From Burkholderiaceae bacterium (GTDB lineage Bacteria; Pseudomonadota; Gammaproteobacteria; Burkholderiales; Burkholderiaceae_D), in assembly GCA_004298905.1 (NCBI GenBank), contig SCTK01000016.1, positions 62,001 through 126,000 on the forward strand: a stretch of 64,000 nucleotides of DNA, written 5' to 3'. Below the pieces are notes generated by a model. That model worked only from the letters and a program-made list of their open reading frames with translations. It was not told where the DNA came from and ran no database searches. Shown here piece by piece: positions 19,754 to 29,763 of the stretch (the stretch's first letter is position 1; each line of letters begins with the position of its first letter). A program made the translations under genes and the position numbers.

Positions 19754-21556
19754 TCAACTTTGGCGCTGCTGCAACTGGCGCAACTGTTGATCCAGGCTGC
19801 GATAACGCGCCACATCGCCCGCGTCCAGGGCTGCGCGCATGTCCTGTTCGAGCTTCTGACGCCGGAAGCCATGAAATGCCGCTTGCAATTCAGCTTCGGC
19901 ATCCAGCTCCATCAACCAGTCTTCCGCCAGTGCCTCTTGCAACAGCAGGTTGAGCGGATGCCCTTCGGGCAGAACGCGCGCTGCTTCGACCAAGGCTGGG
20001 AAGCTGGCGGGCGCGGTGTCTTCAGTCGCCCACTGGGTCAACAGATCAAAGGCCGCCAACTGCGTCGGCTCGGGCAGAAAATCGGCCACCACTTGCGGAT
20101 CGCGCAGCCAGGTCAGATATTGCGGATGCGTCACCAGCAGCAGCAAAACGCGCCGCCGCGCCGAGGGTTGCGGGCGATTCTTGTTCAGCCGCTGCGCCGC
20201 TTGCGGACGTTGCTGCTGGCGCGCACTCTGCGCTGCCTGCGCGGCGGGTGTGGCCGCACTACGCAGTTCATACAACTGCGCCACTTCGTCGGCACTGCTG
20301 CCGGCGCGTTGCGCCAGTTCGCGCACGATTTGCAGGCGCAAGGCTCCCGCCGGCAACGCTTGCACAAAGGGTTTGGCTTCATGCAGCAAACGCGCGCGCT
20401 CTTCGGCCAGCGTCAGATCCTTGCCCTCGCACAAGCCCTGCAACAAATACTGCGATAGCGGCAGCGCCTCTTGCAGCGCGGTCGCAAACGCGGGCGCGCC
20501 GAGAGTGCGCACATAGCTGTCGGGATCGTGTTCGCTGGGCAAAAACAGAAAGCGCAGTGTCTTGTTGTCCGCCGCCAGCGGCAAGCTGGCTTCCAGCGCG
20601 CGCCAGGCGGCCTTGCGTCCGGCATTGTCGCCATCGAAGCTGAACACGATGGCATCGGTATGACGCAACAGTTTTTGCACATGCTGCGCGGTCACTGCCG
20701 TGCCCAAGGTCGCGACCGCATGAGTAAAACCCAGTTGGGCCAGCGCCACCACATCCATATACCCTTCGACTACGATCGCCGCACCCGCTTCGCGAATCGC
20801 CTGACGCGCCTCGAACAAACCATACAACTCGCTGCCTTTATGAAACACCGGCGTTTCCGGCGAGTTGAGATATTTGGGCTCGCCCTGATCAATCACGCGG
20901 CCACCAAAACCGATCACCTGCCCACGCAAATTGCGAATGGGAAACATGATGCGATCGCGGAAGCGGTCATAGCGGCGACCTGCTTTTCCATCTTTCTCGC
21001 TATCGATCACCAGACCCGCTTCCAGCAGCGTGGGGTCCTGGTAATTTTCGAATACTTCGGCCAGCGTTTGCCAGCCATCCGGCGCATAACCCATGGCGTA
21101 GCGCGCTGCGATTTCACCGGTCAGGCCACGCCCCTTGAGATATTCGATCGCGCGCGTCGCCCCGCGCAACGCATGCCGGTAATGGTCCCTGGCCCGCGCC
21201 AGTGCATCCAGCAAAGTCAAGCTGTGCGCTTGCTGTTGTTGCCGCTGTTGCGGCGGCAACCGGTCTTCCTCCGGCACCGGCACGCCGATCGATTGGGCCA
21301 ATTCCTTGATGGCCTCGACATAATCCATGCCCTGATATTCCATCAAGAAGCCGATGGCACTGCCATGGGCGCCGCAGCCAAAGCAGTGGTAAAACTGCTT
21401 GGCGGGGCTGACGGTAAATGACGGGGTTTTTTCGTTATGAAACGGGCACAGGCCGGAAAAGTTGGCGCCGGCCTTTTTCAGTTGCACCGCACGGCCGACC
21501 ACCTCCACCACGTCGACGCGGTTGAGCAAGTCCTGAATGAACGATTGCGGGATCAT
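19754..21556 (-). CDS. dnaG: DNA primase
   Basis: The 600-residue product starts MIPQSFIQDLLNRVDVVEVV, the standard DnaG N-terminus; upstream in-frame codons to 21739 overlap yqeY and are ignored. A CHC2 zinc finger (LCPFHNEKTPSF ... YHCFGCGAHG, residues 38-66), the RNA polymerase core and a Toprim domain (AIVVEGYMDVVALAQLG with the EGYMD motif and FSFDGDNAGRKAA) follow. The C-terminal domain binds the DnaB helicase. It makes RNA primers at the replication fork. It lies between yqeY and rpoD in the macromolecular-synthesis cluster. Confidence 0.96.
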   Translation of the reverse strand: MIPQSFIQDLLNRVDVVEVVGRAVQLKKAGANFSGLCPFHNEKTPSFTVSPAKQFYHCFGCGAHGSAIGFLMEYQGMDYVEAIKELAQSIGVPVPEEDRLPPQQRQQQQAHSLTLLDALARARDHYRHALRGATRAIEYLKGRGLTGEIAARYAMGYAPDGWQTLAEVFENYQDPTLLEAGLVIDSEKDGKAGRRYDRFRDRIMFPIRNLRGQVIGFGGRVIDQGEPKYLNSPETPVFHKGSELYGLFEARQAIREAGAAIVVEGYMDVVALAQLGFTHAVATLGTAVTAQHVQKLLRHTDAIVFSFDGDNAGRKAAWRALEASLPLAADNKTLRFLFLPSEHDPDSYVRTLGAPAFATALQEALPLSQYLLQGLCEGKDLTLAEERARLLHEAKPFVQALPAGALRLQIVRELAQRAGSSADEVAQLYELRSAATPAAQAAQSARQQQRPQAAQRLNKNRPQPSARRRVLLLLVTHPQYLTWLRDPQVVADFLPEPTQLAAFDLLTQWATEDTAPASFPALVEAARVLPEGHPLNLLLQEALAEDWLMELDAEAELQAAFHGFRRQKLEQDMRAALDAGDVARYRSLDQQLRQLQQRQS

Positions 21557-21575
21557 GGGGCGGTCGGCAGCCGGC

Positions 21576-22022
21576 CTACCCTGCCAGTTTTTCCTTGAGC
21601 AACTTCGACACCATGCCCATGTCGGCGCGACCAGCGAGCTTGGGTTTGAGCACGGCCATGACCTTGCCCATTTCCTGAGGCCCGGCGGCGCCGGTCTGCG
21701 CAATCGCGCTGGCGACCTCGGCGGCGATCTCATCGACACTCAATTGCTGCGGCATATACGCCGACAGAATGCCGAGCTCGTATTGTTCCTTGGCCACCAG
21801 ATCGGTGCGCCCGGCTTGCTCGAATTGGCTGATGGAATCCTTGCGCTGCTTGATCTGTTTCTCAATGATGGTCAGCACGGCGGCATCGTCGAGCACGATG
21901 CGTTCGTCAACTTCCTTTTGCTTCAGGGCAGCCAGCAGCATGCGTATCGCGCCCAGCCGATCGGCTTCCTTGGCGCGCATTGCCGCTTTCATGTCTTCGT
22001 TGATCTGTTCCTTGAGCGTCAT
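21576..22022 (-). CDS. yqeY: GatB/YqeY domain protein
   Basis: The 148-residue product begins MTLKEQINEDMKAAMRAKEADRLGAIRMLLAALKQKEVDER, the all-helical start of YqeY, and ends with the tail domain shared with GatB (EMGKVMAVLKPKLAGRADMGMVSKLLKEKL). YqeY proteins may act in tRNA-dependent amidation, but the role is not settled. It is regularly found between rpsU and dnaG, as here, 19 bases before the dnaG start, which implies cotranscription with dnaG. An intrinsic terminator separates it from rpsU. Confidence 0.9.
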   Translation of the reverse strand: MTLKEQINEDMKAAMRAKEADRLGAIRMLLAALKQKEVDERIVLDDAAVLTIIEKQIKQRKDSISQFEQAGRTDLVAKEQYELGILSAYMPQQLSVDEIAAEVASAIAQTGAAGPQEMGKVMAVLKPKLAGRADMGMVSKLLKEKLAG

Positions 22023-22042
22023 GCCATCCCCCGATGATTGAT

Positions 22043-22081
22043 GAAAAACAAAAACCCGCAGCGGCGCGGCCACTGCGGGTT
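22043..22081 (-). terminator. Intrinsic terminator after rpsU
   Basis: On the minus strand a 9-bp perfect stem AACCCGCAG/CTGCGGGTT with an 11-base loop is followed by TTTTGTTTTTC. It lies between rpsU and yqeY and probably acts as an attenuator that lets rpsU be made in excess of dnaG and rpoD, as in the E. coli operon. Confidence 0.85.
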
Positions 22082-22142
22082 GTCATTGTATAGCGTGTAT
22101 CACGCACGGGCCGGGCCATACAGGCCGCTGGCCACGCTGCGA

Positions 22143-22355
22143 TCAGTACAGTTTCTTGGGCAGCATCTGGCTGCGCAGGCGTTTGTAATGACGCTTCACG
22201 GCGGCGGCCAGCTTGCGCTTACGCTCGGTCGTGGGTTTTTCATAAAACTCGCGTGCGCGCAGATCGGTCAACAGACCGGTTTTTTCAATGGTGCGCTTGA
22301 AGCGACGCATCGCAACTTCAAACGGCTCGTTTTCTTTCAATCGAATGGTAGGCAT
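22143..22355 (-). CDS. rpsU: 30S ribosomal protein S21
   Basis: The 70-residue protein [20 protein letters not shown]... is unmistakable S21, with the basic helical body ([17 protein letters not shown]) that helps the small subunit engage mRNA. Length is normal. It is the first gene of the cluster with dnaG and rpoD and has a clear promoter 80-110 bases upstream and a terminator just downstream. Confidence 0.97.
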   Translation of the reverse strand: MPTIRLKENEPFEVAMRRFKRTIEKTGLLTDLRAREFYEKPTTERKRKLAAAVKRHYKRLRSQMLPKKLY

Positions 22356-22441
22356 GGGCTCTCTAAGTTCCGCTTCTGGTGTTCAGGATCCGAATGCCCA
22401 ACACAGTCCGCGCGGGGGCTTCGGTATTCGCAAAGCCGGGG

Positions 22442-22470
22442 ATTATAACCGTTTACGGCGGCAAAACCAA
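22442..22470 (-). promoter_or_regulatory. Sigma-70 promoter of rpsU
   Basis: Read on the minus strand, TTGGTT (22465-22470) and TATAAT (22442-22447) are spaced by exactly 17 bases. Transcription would start near 22435, giving an rpsU leader of about 80 bases. The remaining part of the 22356-22701 gap shows no gene; the plus-strand AAA ATPase promoter is not obvious in it. Confidence 0.8.
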
Positions 22471-22701
22471 CCATGCCTGGAAAATCGCCGGGGGTGTTGC
22501 ACCCAGCCACCGCTCCGCGCCACAAAGGCCACACAAGTAGCTGATTTTTATATGTAATTATTCTCTCTCCAGCCCATGGCAGCCGAATTTGTTGCGGCGC
22601 ACGCAGGTAAATTTTTCATTTTCCGCCGCGACCGCCGTTGTTAGAGTCAAGGGTGCCTTATTTACGCCGCAGTGACGACACCCTGCCTGCAGGAGATTGT
22701 C

Positions 22702-23694
22702 ATGCCGCACACCCATGCTCTTACCACGACGCCCCCGATCGCGATTCCGATCGCCGGTTTCAAATCCGTGTATGACACCGCAAAGGTGGAACACGCGCTC
22801 CAGGAATTATCCGCCTCGGCGCATGAAGGTCTGCGCGGCACTTACGAAAAAATGTTGAAGAATGGTGGCGCGCGCTTGTGCGTGAAACCCTCGCACATGC
22901 CGGACATGCAGGCGCTGTATCGCGAGCTGCCGAATTTCTCTGAGGTGCTCGACGACATCCGCAAGCAATTGGCGCTATGCATGGAAACTTCCGACCCGCT
23001 GGAACTGGCACCGATGTTATTGCTGGGTGAGCCGGGCATCGGCAAAACCCATTTCGCCAAACGGCTGTCGCAAATTCTGGGCACAGCATATGGTTTTGTC
23101 AGCATGAGTTCGCTGACGGCGGGGTGGGTCTTGTCCGGCTCTTCGTCGCAGTGGAAAAACTCCAAAACCGGCAAGGTATTCGACACGCTGGTGCACGGCA
23201 GTTACGCCAACCCGGTCATGGTCGTGGATGAAATCGACAAGGCCGCGGTCGATGGTCAATACGATCCCCTGGGCGCGCTCTACAGCCTGCTGGAACCGGA
23301 TACGGCGGAAGAATTCATCGATGAGTTCGCAGAAATTCCGATCAACGCGCGCGATATTGTCTGGATCGCCACCGCCAACCAAGGCCAGACCATTCCAGAA
23401 CCGATTCTGAACCGGATGAATGTGTATCAGATCGATGCGCCGAATCTGGCCGCAGCGCGCAACATCGCCCTGTCCATCTATCAAGACATTCGTGGCGCGC
23501 ATGTGTGGGGTGAACGCTTCCCCATCCAACCTGCGGACGCCACACTCGATGTGCTGGCGCGCTGCCGCCCGCGTGAAATGCGCCGGTTGATCTTGCATGG
23601 CTTCGGCAATGCGCGCCTGCACAACCGCGACCGGATTCTGCCCGAGGATATCGAAATGGAACGCAGCATGAAGCGTGCGCGCATCGGATTCTGA
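22702..23694 (+). CDS. AAA family ATPase (Lon-type module)
   Basis: I chose the ATG at 22702, where a CAGGAG ribosome-binding site sits 7 bases upstream, giving 330 residues. Walker A is LLGEPGIGKTHFAKRL (about 115-130), Walker B is VMVVDEIDKAA, and sensor-1 is the IVWIATANQ segment, all in the arrangement of Lon and McrB-like AAA+ ATPases. There is no protease domain, no membrane helix and no signal peptide. The N-terminal 100 residues are helical and may bind a partner. Its function is unknown; standalone ATPases of this type often remodel proteins. It converges with the DUF1631 gene, 15 bases apart. Confidence 0.8.
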   Translation: MPHTHALTTTPPIAIPIAGFKSVYDTAKVEHALQELSASAHEGLRGTYEKMLKNGGARLCVKPSHMPDMQALYRELPNFSEVLDDIRKQLALCMETSDPLELAPMLLLGEPGIGKTHFAKRLSQILGTAYGFVSMSSLTAGWVLSGSSSQWKNSKTGKVFDTLVHGSYANPVMVVDEIDKAAVDGQYDPLGALYSLLEPDTAEEFIDEFAEIPINARDIVWIATANQGQTIPEPILNRMNVYQIDAPNLAAARNIALSIYQDIRGAHVWGERFPIQPADATLDVLARCRPREMRRLILHGFGNARLHNRDRILPEDIEMERSMKRARIGF

Positions 23695-23709
23695 AACGAA
23701 TGCGAGCGT

Positions 23710-26202
23710 CTATTCGCTTTTAAGGAAATTCAAGGAGCCATCATCAATGGCTTCAGCGTTGAGCATCAAGGCATCAACGGCGCGGTCGAACACTGGCGCG
23801 TATTCAACCATGCGGATAGTGCCCGCGCGCAGTTCATCCAGCAGCGAAGAAGGCGAGAACACCACGGGCGCGGCATCGTTTTCCTGCGTAAACAAGTAGA
23901 GCGATTTGTGCGCACTGATCCAGGTCAGGCGCGCGCGCGCATACTCGCGTCCGACCAGACGTTCGATACACACCCCTAGGCGTAATTGTTCGAGAATCTG
24001 GCGATCGTTCTCGAACACCGTCTGGCTGCCGAACGGGCTATCGAGACTGACACTGACTTCGCGTCCGCCCAGCACTTCTTCCAGCACAACGCGCGGCACC
24101 ACCCATTCTTCTGTGGGCAGGATACGTGCCTGCTCGCGCGATAATTCGAGGCGCGAAAAATGCTGGTGCAGTTCCGTGAGCGAAGGCAGGCCACCAAAAA
24201 AACGGTCTTTCTTCAGCAAGCTAGTATGCACCTCCACCAGTTGATCGAATGCCGCTTGCCGTTCGTTGTCCGGCAACTGGATCATGTGCAGACCCGTCTT
24301 CACGTTTTTCACCAGCCCCGGCAACATCTGCAGCAATATTTTTTTCTCTTCCTCATCGGCTTTTTCCTGCGCGCTCCAGACCAGCCCGGCCAGCGTGCCG
24401 CGCATCTGCGTAGTCAACGGTCCCGGCGCCTCTGTTTCGCTTTCCGAGCTTTCGAGCCAGTAGGTGCGCACCAGCACACGGGCCCAGATCATCAACACAA
24501 AATCAACGACGCGGCTATCCACACGCAGCGGCACCATTAGATCACGCAACAGGATAGTGGTCTTGACCAGCAAGACACTGATTTTCTCGGCATCCTCGAT
24601 GGCCTGCGCGTTGGTGACATCGGTATGCCGCAGACTGTCTGCCAGATAGCGTTCGATCTCCTCCAGTGCAGTAGCAAAGACTGAAGCATCGTCTTCAAAC
24701 TGCTCCAGCACGGTCACTGTGAGACGCTTGATTTCTGCGATCAAGCCCTGCCCTTGCGGCGTCGCGGGATCGATCCCGACACTGGCCGAACCCAGGCGGT
24801 TGAGCAGGCGACGCGCCGGATGCGTTTCATCCTGCAGCAGCGATTTGTCGAGTACCGCGGCCTTGAGGAAGGGCACTTGCAAACGTCCGATCTGCAAGCG
24901 CACTTCAGCGGGAATCTGCGGGTCTTCAAGGATGAACTCGAACAACACCGCCACGACGTCAATCGTCAGCAGTTCCTGTTCCGTCGCGATCTTGGGATCG
25001 ATTTCTTCGCGCAGCTTCAGCAAGCGATTCTGCTCTGCTGCCGCAACCGCAACATCGTCGCCCACTTCCTGGGCCTGATAGCGATTGAGCGCCGCCAGCA
25101 ATTCGGAGGAAGCCGGGATCAGGGGCAGCACCGGCATGCCAGCCGCTGCGCCCGCAACAACAGCGCCTTCGCCTTCTTCCTCGCCCATCATTTGCAGCGT
25201 GGTCGGCGCACGATGGAACAGATTCCAAATCAAGTCCTGCAAGGCATCAGGACGCTGCGCCAGACTTTCGCTCAACTCCCCACTGTCTGCCCCCGGCGGC
25301 AAGGACTGCCCGGCCACCTGTGCCGCACCACCGGATTTATCCAGCAAGCGACGCAAGTTGGGCAAAATGCGTGTCGGCGGGTTGACGTTGGAAACCGTCG
25401 CTCCAGAAATGGTGGGATGGCCCGAGACACGATACTGACTGACGGCGGAAATAGTGAGTCCGTCCTGACCTGGGGCCTGTGTGACCGGTCCACCCTGCGT
25501 GTTCTGCCCGGATGAAGATGCCCGACCACGCTGCGTCGTTACATTTGGACGCGCTACCAAACGAGCGCGCACACCCCGCGCTTCAAAGGCAGTACGAATT
25601 TCTGTGTAGTAAGCCGGCAGACCACGCACCATGGCTTCGGACATATGCTTGAGCAAAACCTTGGCAACCTCAGCTTCAGCCACCATTTGGTGAACGACCT
25701 CATGCAGACTGATCGCCAGGAGATAGGGACGAAAAGGATTTTCGCGTTCAATGACATTAGCCTGGCCATGCAGTTGCGCCACCATGATATTCACCAGGCC
25801 CAGGCTTTCCTCGTCCGCATCTCGGAATTGTTTGGTCAGACGATCCAGATCCAGATCGCGCATCACGGCCTCATCGCCCACCAGAGACAACTCTCCCATC
25901 TTGAGCTTGCTTTGACCACGCACATCGAAGTAAATCGTCTGCATCGCCCGTTCCAGCTTGGCCTGGTAATGCGTGAAGAAATTCTTCTGGAATTTCTGCG
26001 ACTGCCGCCGCAAAAATTGCTGAGCCGCCACGAAATTGCCTTCTTCGCGGACGTTCAGTTTGGTGGTGGCGCGACGGCCACCGCCGGTGAGGGTTGCATC
26101 AATTGCCAAGCTGGCGCCGTCAAGCAGCTGCTTGACCAGCGTGGGAAAGCAAAAAAGCGCGCGCTCTTTTGCCAGACTGATGATGCGCTTGGCTGCCGAC
26201 AT
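23710..26202 (-). CDS. DUF1631 family protein
   Basis: The 830-residue product begins MSAAKRIISLAKERALFCFPTLVKQLLDGAS. Features that fit DUF1631 are the N-terminal helical region with KFQKNFFTHYQAKLERAM and the LSLVGDEAVMRDLDLDRL segment. The C-terminal domain of about 130 residues contains LVGREYARARLTWISAHKSLYLFTQ. That last part resembles a PilZ-like beta barrel, so nucleotide signalling is possible but unproven. No signal peptide or membrane helix is present. The family is common in beta- and gammaproteobacteria and has no assigned function. Confidence 0.8.
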   Translation of the reverse strand: MSAAKRIISLAKERALFCFPTLVKQLLDGASLAIDATLTGGGRRATTKLNVREEGNFVAAQQFLRRQSQKFQKNFFTHYQAKLERAMQTIYFDVRGQSKLKMGELSLVGDEAVMRDLDLDRLTKQFRDADEESLGLVNIMVAQLHGQANVIERENPFRPYLLAISLHEVVHQMVAEAEVAKVLLKHMSEAMVRGLPAYYTEIRTAFEARGVRARLVARPNVTTQRGRASSSGQNTQGGPVTQAPGQDGLTISAVSQYRVSGHPTISGATVSNVNPPTRILPNLRRLLDKSGGAAQVAGQSLPPGADSGELSESLAQRPDALQDLIWNLFHRAPTTLQMMGEEEGEGAVVAGAAAGMPVLPLIPASSELLAALNRYQAQEVGDDVAVAAAEQNRLLKLREEIDPKIATEQELLTIDVVAVLFEFILEDPQIPAEVRLQIGRLQVPFLKAAVLDKSLLQDETHPARRLLNRLGSASVGIDPATPQGQGLIAEIKRLTVTVLEQFEDDASVFATALEEIERYLADSLRHTDVTNAQAIEDAEKISVLLVKTTILLRDLMVPLRVDSRVVDFVLMIWARVLVRTYWLESSESETEAPGPLTTQMRGTLAGLVWSAQEKADEEEKKILLQMLPGLVKNVKTGLHMIQLPDNERQAAFDQLVEVHTSLLKKDRFFGGLPSLTELHQHFSRLELSREQARILPTEEWVVPRVVLEEVLGGREVSVSLDSPFGSQTVFENDRQILEQLRLGVCIERLVGREYARARLTWISAHKSLYLFTQENDAAPVVFSPSSLLDELRAGTIRMVEYAPVFDRAVDALMLNAEAIDDGSLNFLKSE

Positions 26203-26304
26203 ATGATTTTCTATAGGATTCGGGCAACCCACCTCCGGGCCGCAGCAGCGATCATAACGCAGCCTGCCGCGATTGGCATAGAGGGATCAGCAGAGGACTT
26301 CTGA

Positions 26305-27090
26305 TTAGCGCACGTCGACGCGCGGGGCGTCGTCTTGTTCCAGTAGTGCGGCACCACAATCAACGACGGTACCAATAACGATGATGGCCGGGCTGCCCAG
26401 ACCTTTGCGCGCGATGGTGCTGGGTAAATCGGCCACGGTGCTGCGCACCCCACGTTGCGACGCCGTGCCAGCGGCTTGAATGATCGCGACCGGCATATCG
26501 CTGCGCATGCCAGCAGCTTGCAGCGCCTGAGCAATCTCGTTACTGCGGCGCATACCCATATAGATCACCAGCGTCATACGGCTGGCAACCAGTGCAGGCC
26601 AGTCCGGCTGCGTTGCATCATCCTTGCCATGACCAGTGACGAAAATCACGCCCTGGCTATGGTCGCGATGCGTTAGTGGAATGCCATACAAGGTCGTGGC
26701 CGCCATGCCGCTGGTAATGCCGTTGACCACTTCCACCGAGATGCCTTGCGCAAGCAGGTGTTCACGCTCTTCGCCGCCGCGCCCGAAGACAAATGGATCG
26801 CCACCCTTCAGACGCACAACCGTCTTGCCCAGGCGGGCTTCTTCCGCCATCAGGCGTTCGATAAAGGCTTGCGGCGTCGATTTGCAGCCGCCGCGCTTGC
26901 CCACGGGTATCACGCGCGCAGTCGGATTGATGTGATCGAGAATATCCGGGTGTACCAGATCGTCGACCAGCACCACGTCGGCACGGCGCAGGATCTTGAC
27001 GGCTTTGATCGTCAATAGATCGGGGTCGCCCGGACCGGCACCGATCAGAATGACTTTACCCATAGGGGCAGGAGCGTTTGTGTGCGACAT
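26305..27090 (-). CDS. cobA: Uroporphyrinogen-III C-methyltransferase
   Basis: The 261-residue enzyme transfers two methyl groups from S-adenosylmethionine to uroporphyrinogen III, giving precorrin-2 for siroheme and cobalamin. The motifs are VILIGAGPGDPDLLTIKA near the N-terminus (SAM site), VVRLKGGDPFVFGRGGEE (about 95-112) and GITSGMAATTLYGIPLTHRD. No CysG-type ferrochelatase domain is fused. It lies 17 bases after ybiB on the same strand, a pairing seen in other proteobacteria. Confidence 0.95.
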   Translation of the reverse strand: MSHTNAPAPMGKVILIGAGPGDPDLLTIKAVKILRRADVVLVDDLVHPDILDHINPTARVIPVGKRGGCKSTPQAFIERLMAEEARLGKTVVRLKGGDPFVFGRGGEEREHLLAQGISVEVVNGITSGMAATTLYGIPLTHRDHSQGVIFVTGHGKDDATQPDWPALVASRMTLVIYMGMRRSNEIAQALQAAGMRSDMPVAIIQAAGTASQRGVRSTVADLPSTIARKGLGSPAIIVIGTVVDCGAALLEQDDAPRVDVR

Positions 27091-27107
27091 GGCTCAGGAC
27101 TTTGGCA

Positions 27108-28070
27108 TTAAATGGGAGGCTGTACGTATTTTAGTGCACGCAAGGTCTGTTCCACCTGTTGGGTGATAACGGCAGGCACGGGCTGCTGGCCGTCCAGAGC
27201 TTGTGCGATCCACTGCGCGGTTGGCTCGGCATCGCGACTGGCGGGCAAGGGCGGGACTTCAACCAAAGGTGCCATATCGACCGGTTGCACGACCTCAAGC
27301 TGGCCGCCGTGAAACCATTCAATCTGGGGCTGTCGGCGTGGGTTAGCCACCACTTCGCCCTCAGTACCACGCAGTAACAAGGCATGGGCGCCGGAGTTGC
27401 GCAGGACCTCGGTCTGCAGTTGGTGATATTCGGGGTGGGTATAACTGACTATGCGCAAAGCGGGTCGGGTAAAAGGTTGCACCATTTTAATCAGCGTATG
27501 GGTGGCATTGCGCACACCAAGAATGGTGCGCAAATGGATCAATTCGGCCAGCCGTGGGGCCAGGACGCGGGTCGGAACAAACACCGGCTGCTGCTGCGCC
27601 CACGCCGTCTGCATCTGTGCCTGAGCTTCTGCACCAGAGTCTGCGTCTGCCACCGGCCAGCCCAATTGTTCCCAGATTTCAAAGCTGCTCACCCGCCCGG
27701 AAAAATGTTCGATCCCGTGCACCAGTACCGGCACACCCGCTCGCGCCAGCAAAGCCGCCAGCAAAGGCAGCAGATTAGGCGCATGACGCGCGCCGTTGTA
27801 ACTGGGCAGCACCACAGGCGCCCAAGCGCTGTCGACGTGTAACGGCAATAACCAGGTTTGGGCTGCATCCATATACGCCGTCATTTCTTCAACACTTTCG
27901 CCCTTGACGCGGAAGGCCAGCATCACTGCGCCAAGCTCCAAGTCGCTGACTTGCCCGCGCAGAATCGCGTCGAACAAGGCAAACGCCTGCGCGTGCGAGA
28001 GGCTACGGGCACCGGCCTTGCCGCGGCCGATTTCCTTGATATAGGGTGCACAGGAAAAAGTGGAGGTCAT
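27108..28070 (-). CDS. ybiB: YbiB-type DNA-binding protein (TrpD-like fold)
   Basis: The 320-residue product matches YbiB through the start YIKEIGRGKAGARSLSHAQAFALF, the PSYNGARHAPNLLPLLAALLARAGVPVLVHG segment and the LRGTEGEVVANPRRQPQI segment. YbiB has the anthranilate-phosphoribosyltransferase fold but lacks that activity; the E. coli protein binds nucleic acids and is linked to DNA stress. It is cytosolic and probably cotranscribed with cobA. Confidence 0.9.
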   Translation of the reverse strand: MTSTFSCAPYIKEIGRGKAGARSLSHAQAFALFDAILRGQVSDLELGAVMLAFRVKGESVEEMTAYMDAAQTWLLPLHVDSAWAPVVLPSYNGARHAPNLLPLLAALLARAGVPVLVHGIEHFSGRVSSFEIWEQLGWPVADADSGAEAQAQMQTAWAQQQPVFVPTRVLAPRLAELIHLRTILGVRNATHTLIKMVQPFTRPALRIVSYTHPEYHQLQTEVLRNSGAHALLLRGTEGEVVANPRRQPQIEWFHGGQLEVVQPVDMAPLVEVPPLPASRDAEPTAQWIAQALDGQQPVPAVITQQVEQTLRALKYVQPPI

Positions 28071-28131
28071 ACGGGGAAATGCGATGAAGTGGGCGTCAGC
28101 AGCCGATTGTACTTCCTATCGGTTGGCTGGC

Positions 28132-29145
28132 TCATAGAATATGCGGTTCCGGCTCCAGCATCACCCCGAATCGGGCTTGCACATCGCGCTGGATTGCCTG
28201 CGCCAATTGCAAGATGTCCGCGCCCGTCGCCTGACCGGGATTGACCAGAACCAGCGCCTGTTGATCATGCACCCGGGCACGACCCAATGATTTTCCCTTC
28301 CAGCCGCATTGATCGATCAACCAGGCCGCCGCCAGTTTGTAGGCACCATCGGCTTGCGGGTAACTCACCAATTGCGGAAACCGCGCCAGCAAAGCCTGTT
28401 GCTGGACAGCGCTCACGATAGGATTCTTGAAGAAACTGCCAACATTGCCGAGCCGCGCCGGGTCTGGCAGTTTGCGCTGGCGCACCGCAACCACGGCGTC
28501 AAAAATCTGCGCTGCCGTGGGCGTGCCGATTCCCTGCGCTGCCAATGATTCAGCCAGATCACGGTAGGTCACGACTGGCTGCCAAGCTTTGGGCAAGGCC
28601 AGCGTGACGTTGAGAATGATGTAGCGCTGTGGTTGCCGCTTGAAAATCGAATCGCGATACCCAAAACCACATACGCTTTTATCCAGCCGCACGACCTGTC
28701 GCGTTTGGGTGTCGAACGCCTCCAGGTACACAAGACGCTCGGCCAGCTCCAGTCCATAGGCGCCAATGTTTTGAATCGGCGCGGCGCCCACGGTGCCGGG
28801 AATCAAGGCCAGATTCTCCAGCCCGGGCCAACCCTGTTCCAGCGTCCATTGGACCAACTCGTGCCAGTTTTCTCCCGCTTGGGCGGTAATGTAGTAATGG
28901 CTTTCAGTCTCGTCGACGAGCGAGCGCCCACGCAACGCCATATGCAAAACCAGTCCGGGATAATCGCGCGTCAGTACCAGATTGCTGCCGCCGCCAAGCA
29001 CCAGCCACGGCAGGCCCTCGCGCTCGGCACGCGCCAAGCCAGCCTTGAGGGTATCGACGGAATCGACTGCCAGATACCAGGCGGCATGCGCAGGCACGCC
29101 CAGTGTGTTCAAGGATTGCAGGGAATGATGCGCCAGCGGCTGCAT
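28132..29145 (-). CDS. murB: UDP-N-acetylenolpyruvoylglucosamine reductase
   Basis: The enzyme reduces UDP-GlcNAc-enolpyruvate to UDP-MurNAc with NADPH and FAD in peptidoglycan precursor synthesis. Type I MurB features are visible: [51 protein letters not shown], the catalytic Ser in [11 protein letters not shown] and the final Glu in [10 protein letters not shown] chose the ATG at 29145 ([10 protein letters not shown]..., 337 residues), because the upstream ATG at 29163 overlaps the TATAAT box of divergent yajQ and adds residues not expected in the family. Confidence 0.93.
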   Translation of the reverse strand: MQPLAHHSLQSLNTLGVPAHAAWYLAVDSVDTLKAGLARAEREGLPWLVLGGGSNLVLTRDYPGLVLHMALRGRSLVDETESHYYITAQAGENWHELVQWTLEQGWPGLENLALIPGTVGAAPIQNIGAYGLELAERLVYLEAFDTQTRQVVRLDKSVCGFGYRDSIFKRQPQRYIILNVTLALPKAWQPVVTYRDLAESLAAQGIGTPTAAQIFDAVVAVRQRKLPDPARLGNVGSFFKNPIVSAVQQQALLARFPQLVSYPQADGAYKLAAAWLIDQCGWKGKSLGRARVHDQQALVLVNPGQATGADILQLAQAIQRDVQARFGVMLEPEPHIL

Positions 29146-29184
29146 ATTTATATAATTCGGCATCCAAAATTTCAGGAGCGCATC

Positions 29185-29670
29185 ATGCCCTCATTCGATA
29201 CCGTTTGCAAAGCCAATCCCGTGGAATTGAAGAACGTCGTGGAGCAAGTCAACAAGGAGGTTTCCACCCGTTTCGACTTCAAGGGTTCGGACGCGCGCGT
29301 CGAGCAAAAAGAGTTTCAACTCACCGTGTATGCAGACGACGATTTCAAGCTCGGTCAGGTACGCGAAATCGTCACCAACAAATGCGCCAAGCGCAATCTG
29401 GATGTCCGTTTTCTCAAATTCGAGAATCCGGAAAAAATTGGTGGCGACAAGCTGAAGCAGTTAGTGACTGTGAAAAACGGCATCGACAGCGATCTGGCCA
29501 AGAAAATCGTCAAGATCGTCAAGGAAAGCAAGATGAAAGTGCAGGCCAGCATCCAGGGCGATGTGGTGCGCATCAATGGCAACAAGCGTGATGACCTGCA
29601 GGCAGCGATCGCCCTGCTACGCAAGGAAGTTAATGAAGCCCCGCTGGAGTTTGAAAATTTCCGCGACTAG
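29185..29670 (+). CDS. yajQ: YajQ family cyclic-di-GMP-binding protein
   Basis: The 161-residue product starts [37 protein letters not shown], typical of YajQ/UPF0234, with a CAGGAG ribosome-binding site 8 bases before. It has the two ferredoxin-like repeats of the family. In Xanthomonas and Pseudomonas the homologue binds cyclic di-GMP and acts as a transcription co-regulator. A TATAAT box at 29151-29156 gives a leader of about 20-25 bases. It ends before a strong bidirectional terminator. Confidence 0.93.
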   Translation: MPSFDTVCKANPVELKNVVEQVNKEVSTRFDFKGSDARVEQKEFQLTVYADDDFKLGQVREIVTNKCAKRNLDVRFLKFENPEKIGGDKLKQLVTVKNGIDSDLAKKIVKIVKESKMKVQASIQGDVVRINGNKRDDLQAAIALLRKEVNEAPLEFENFRD

Positions 29671-29704
29671 CTTCACTGCATCCGCACATACTGACAACGC
29701 ATAC

Positions 29705-29732
29705 AAAAATACCCGCATACGCGGGTATTTTT
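29705..29732. terminator. Bidirectional terminator between yajQ and the PEP-CTERM gene
   Basis: AAAAATACCCGC-ATAC-GCGGGTATTTTT is a perfect 12-bp inverted repeat with a 4-base loop, flanked by A and T runs on either side. It can end transcripts from both converging genes. Confidence 0.92.
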
Positions 29733-29763
29733 AATGAGGCCAAAGTGCGGCAGCTGAAGCCGC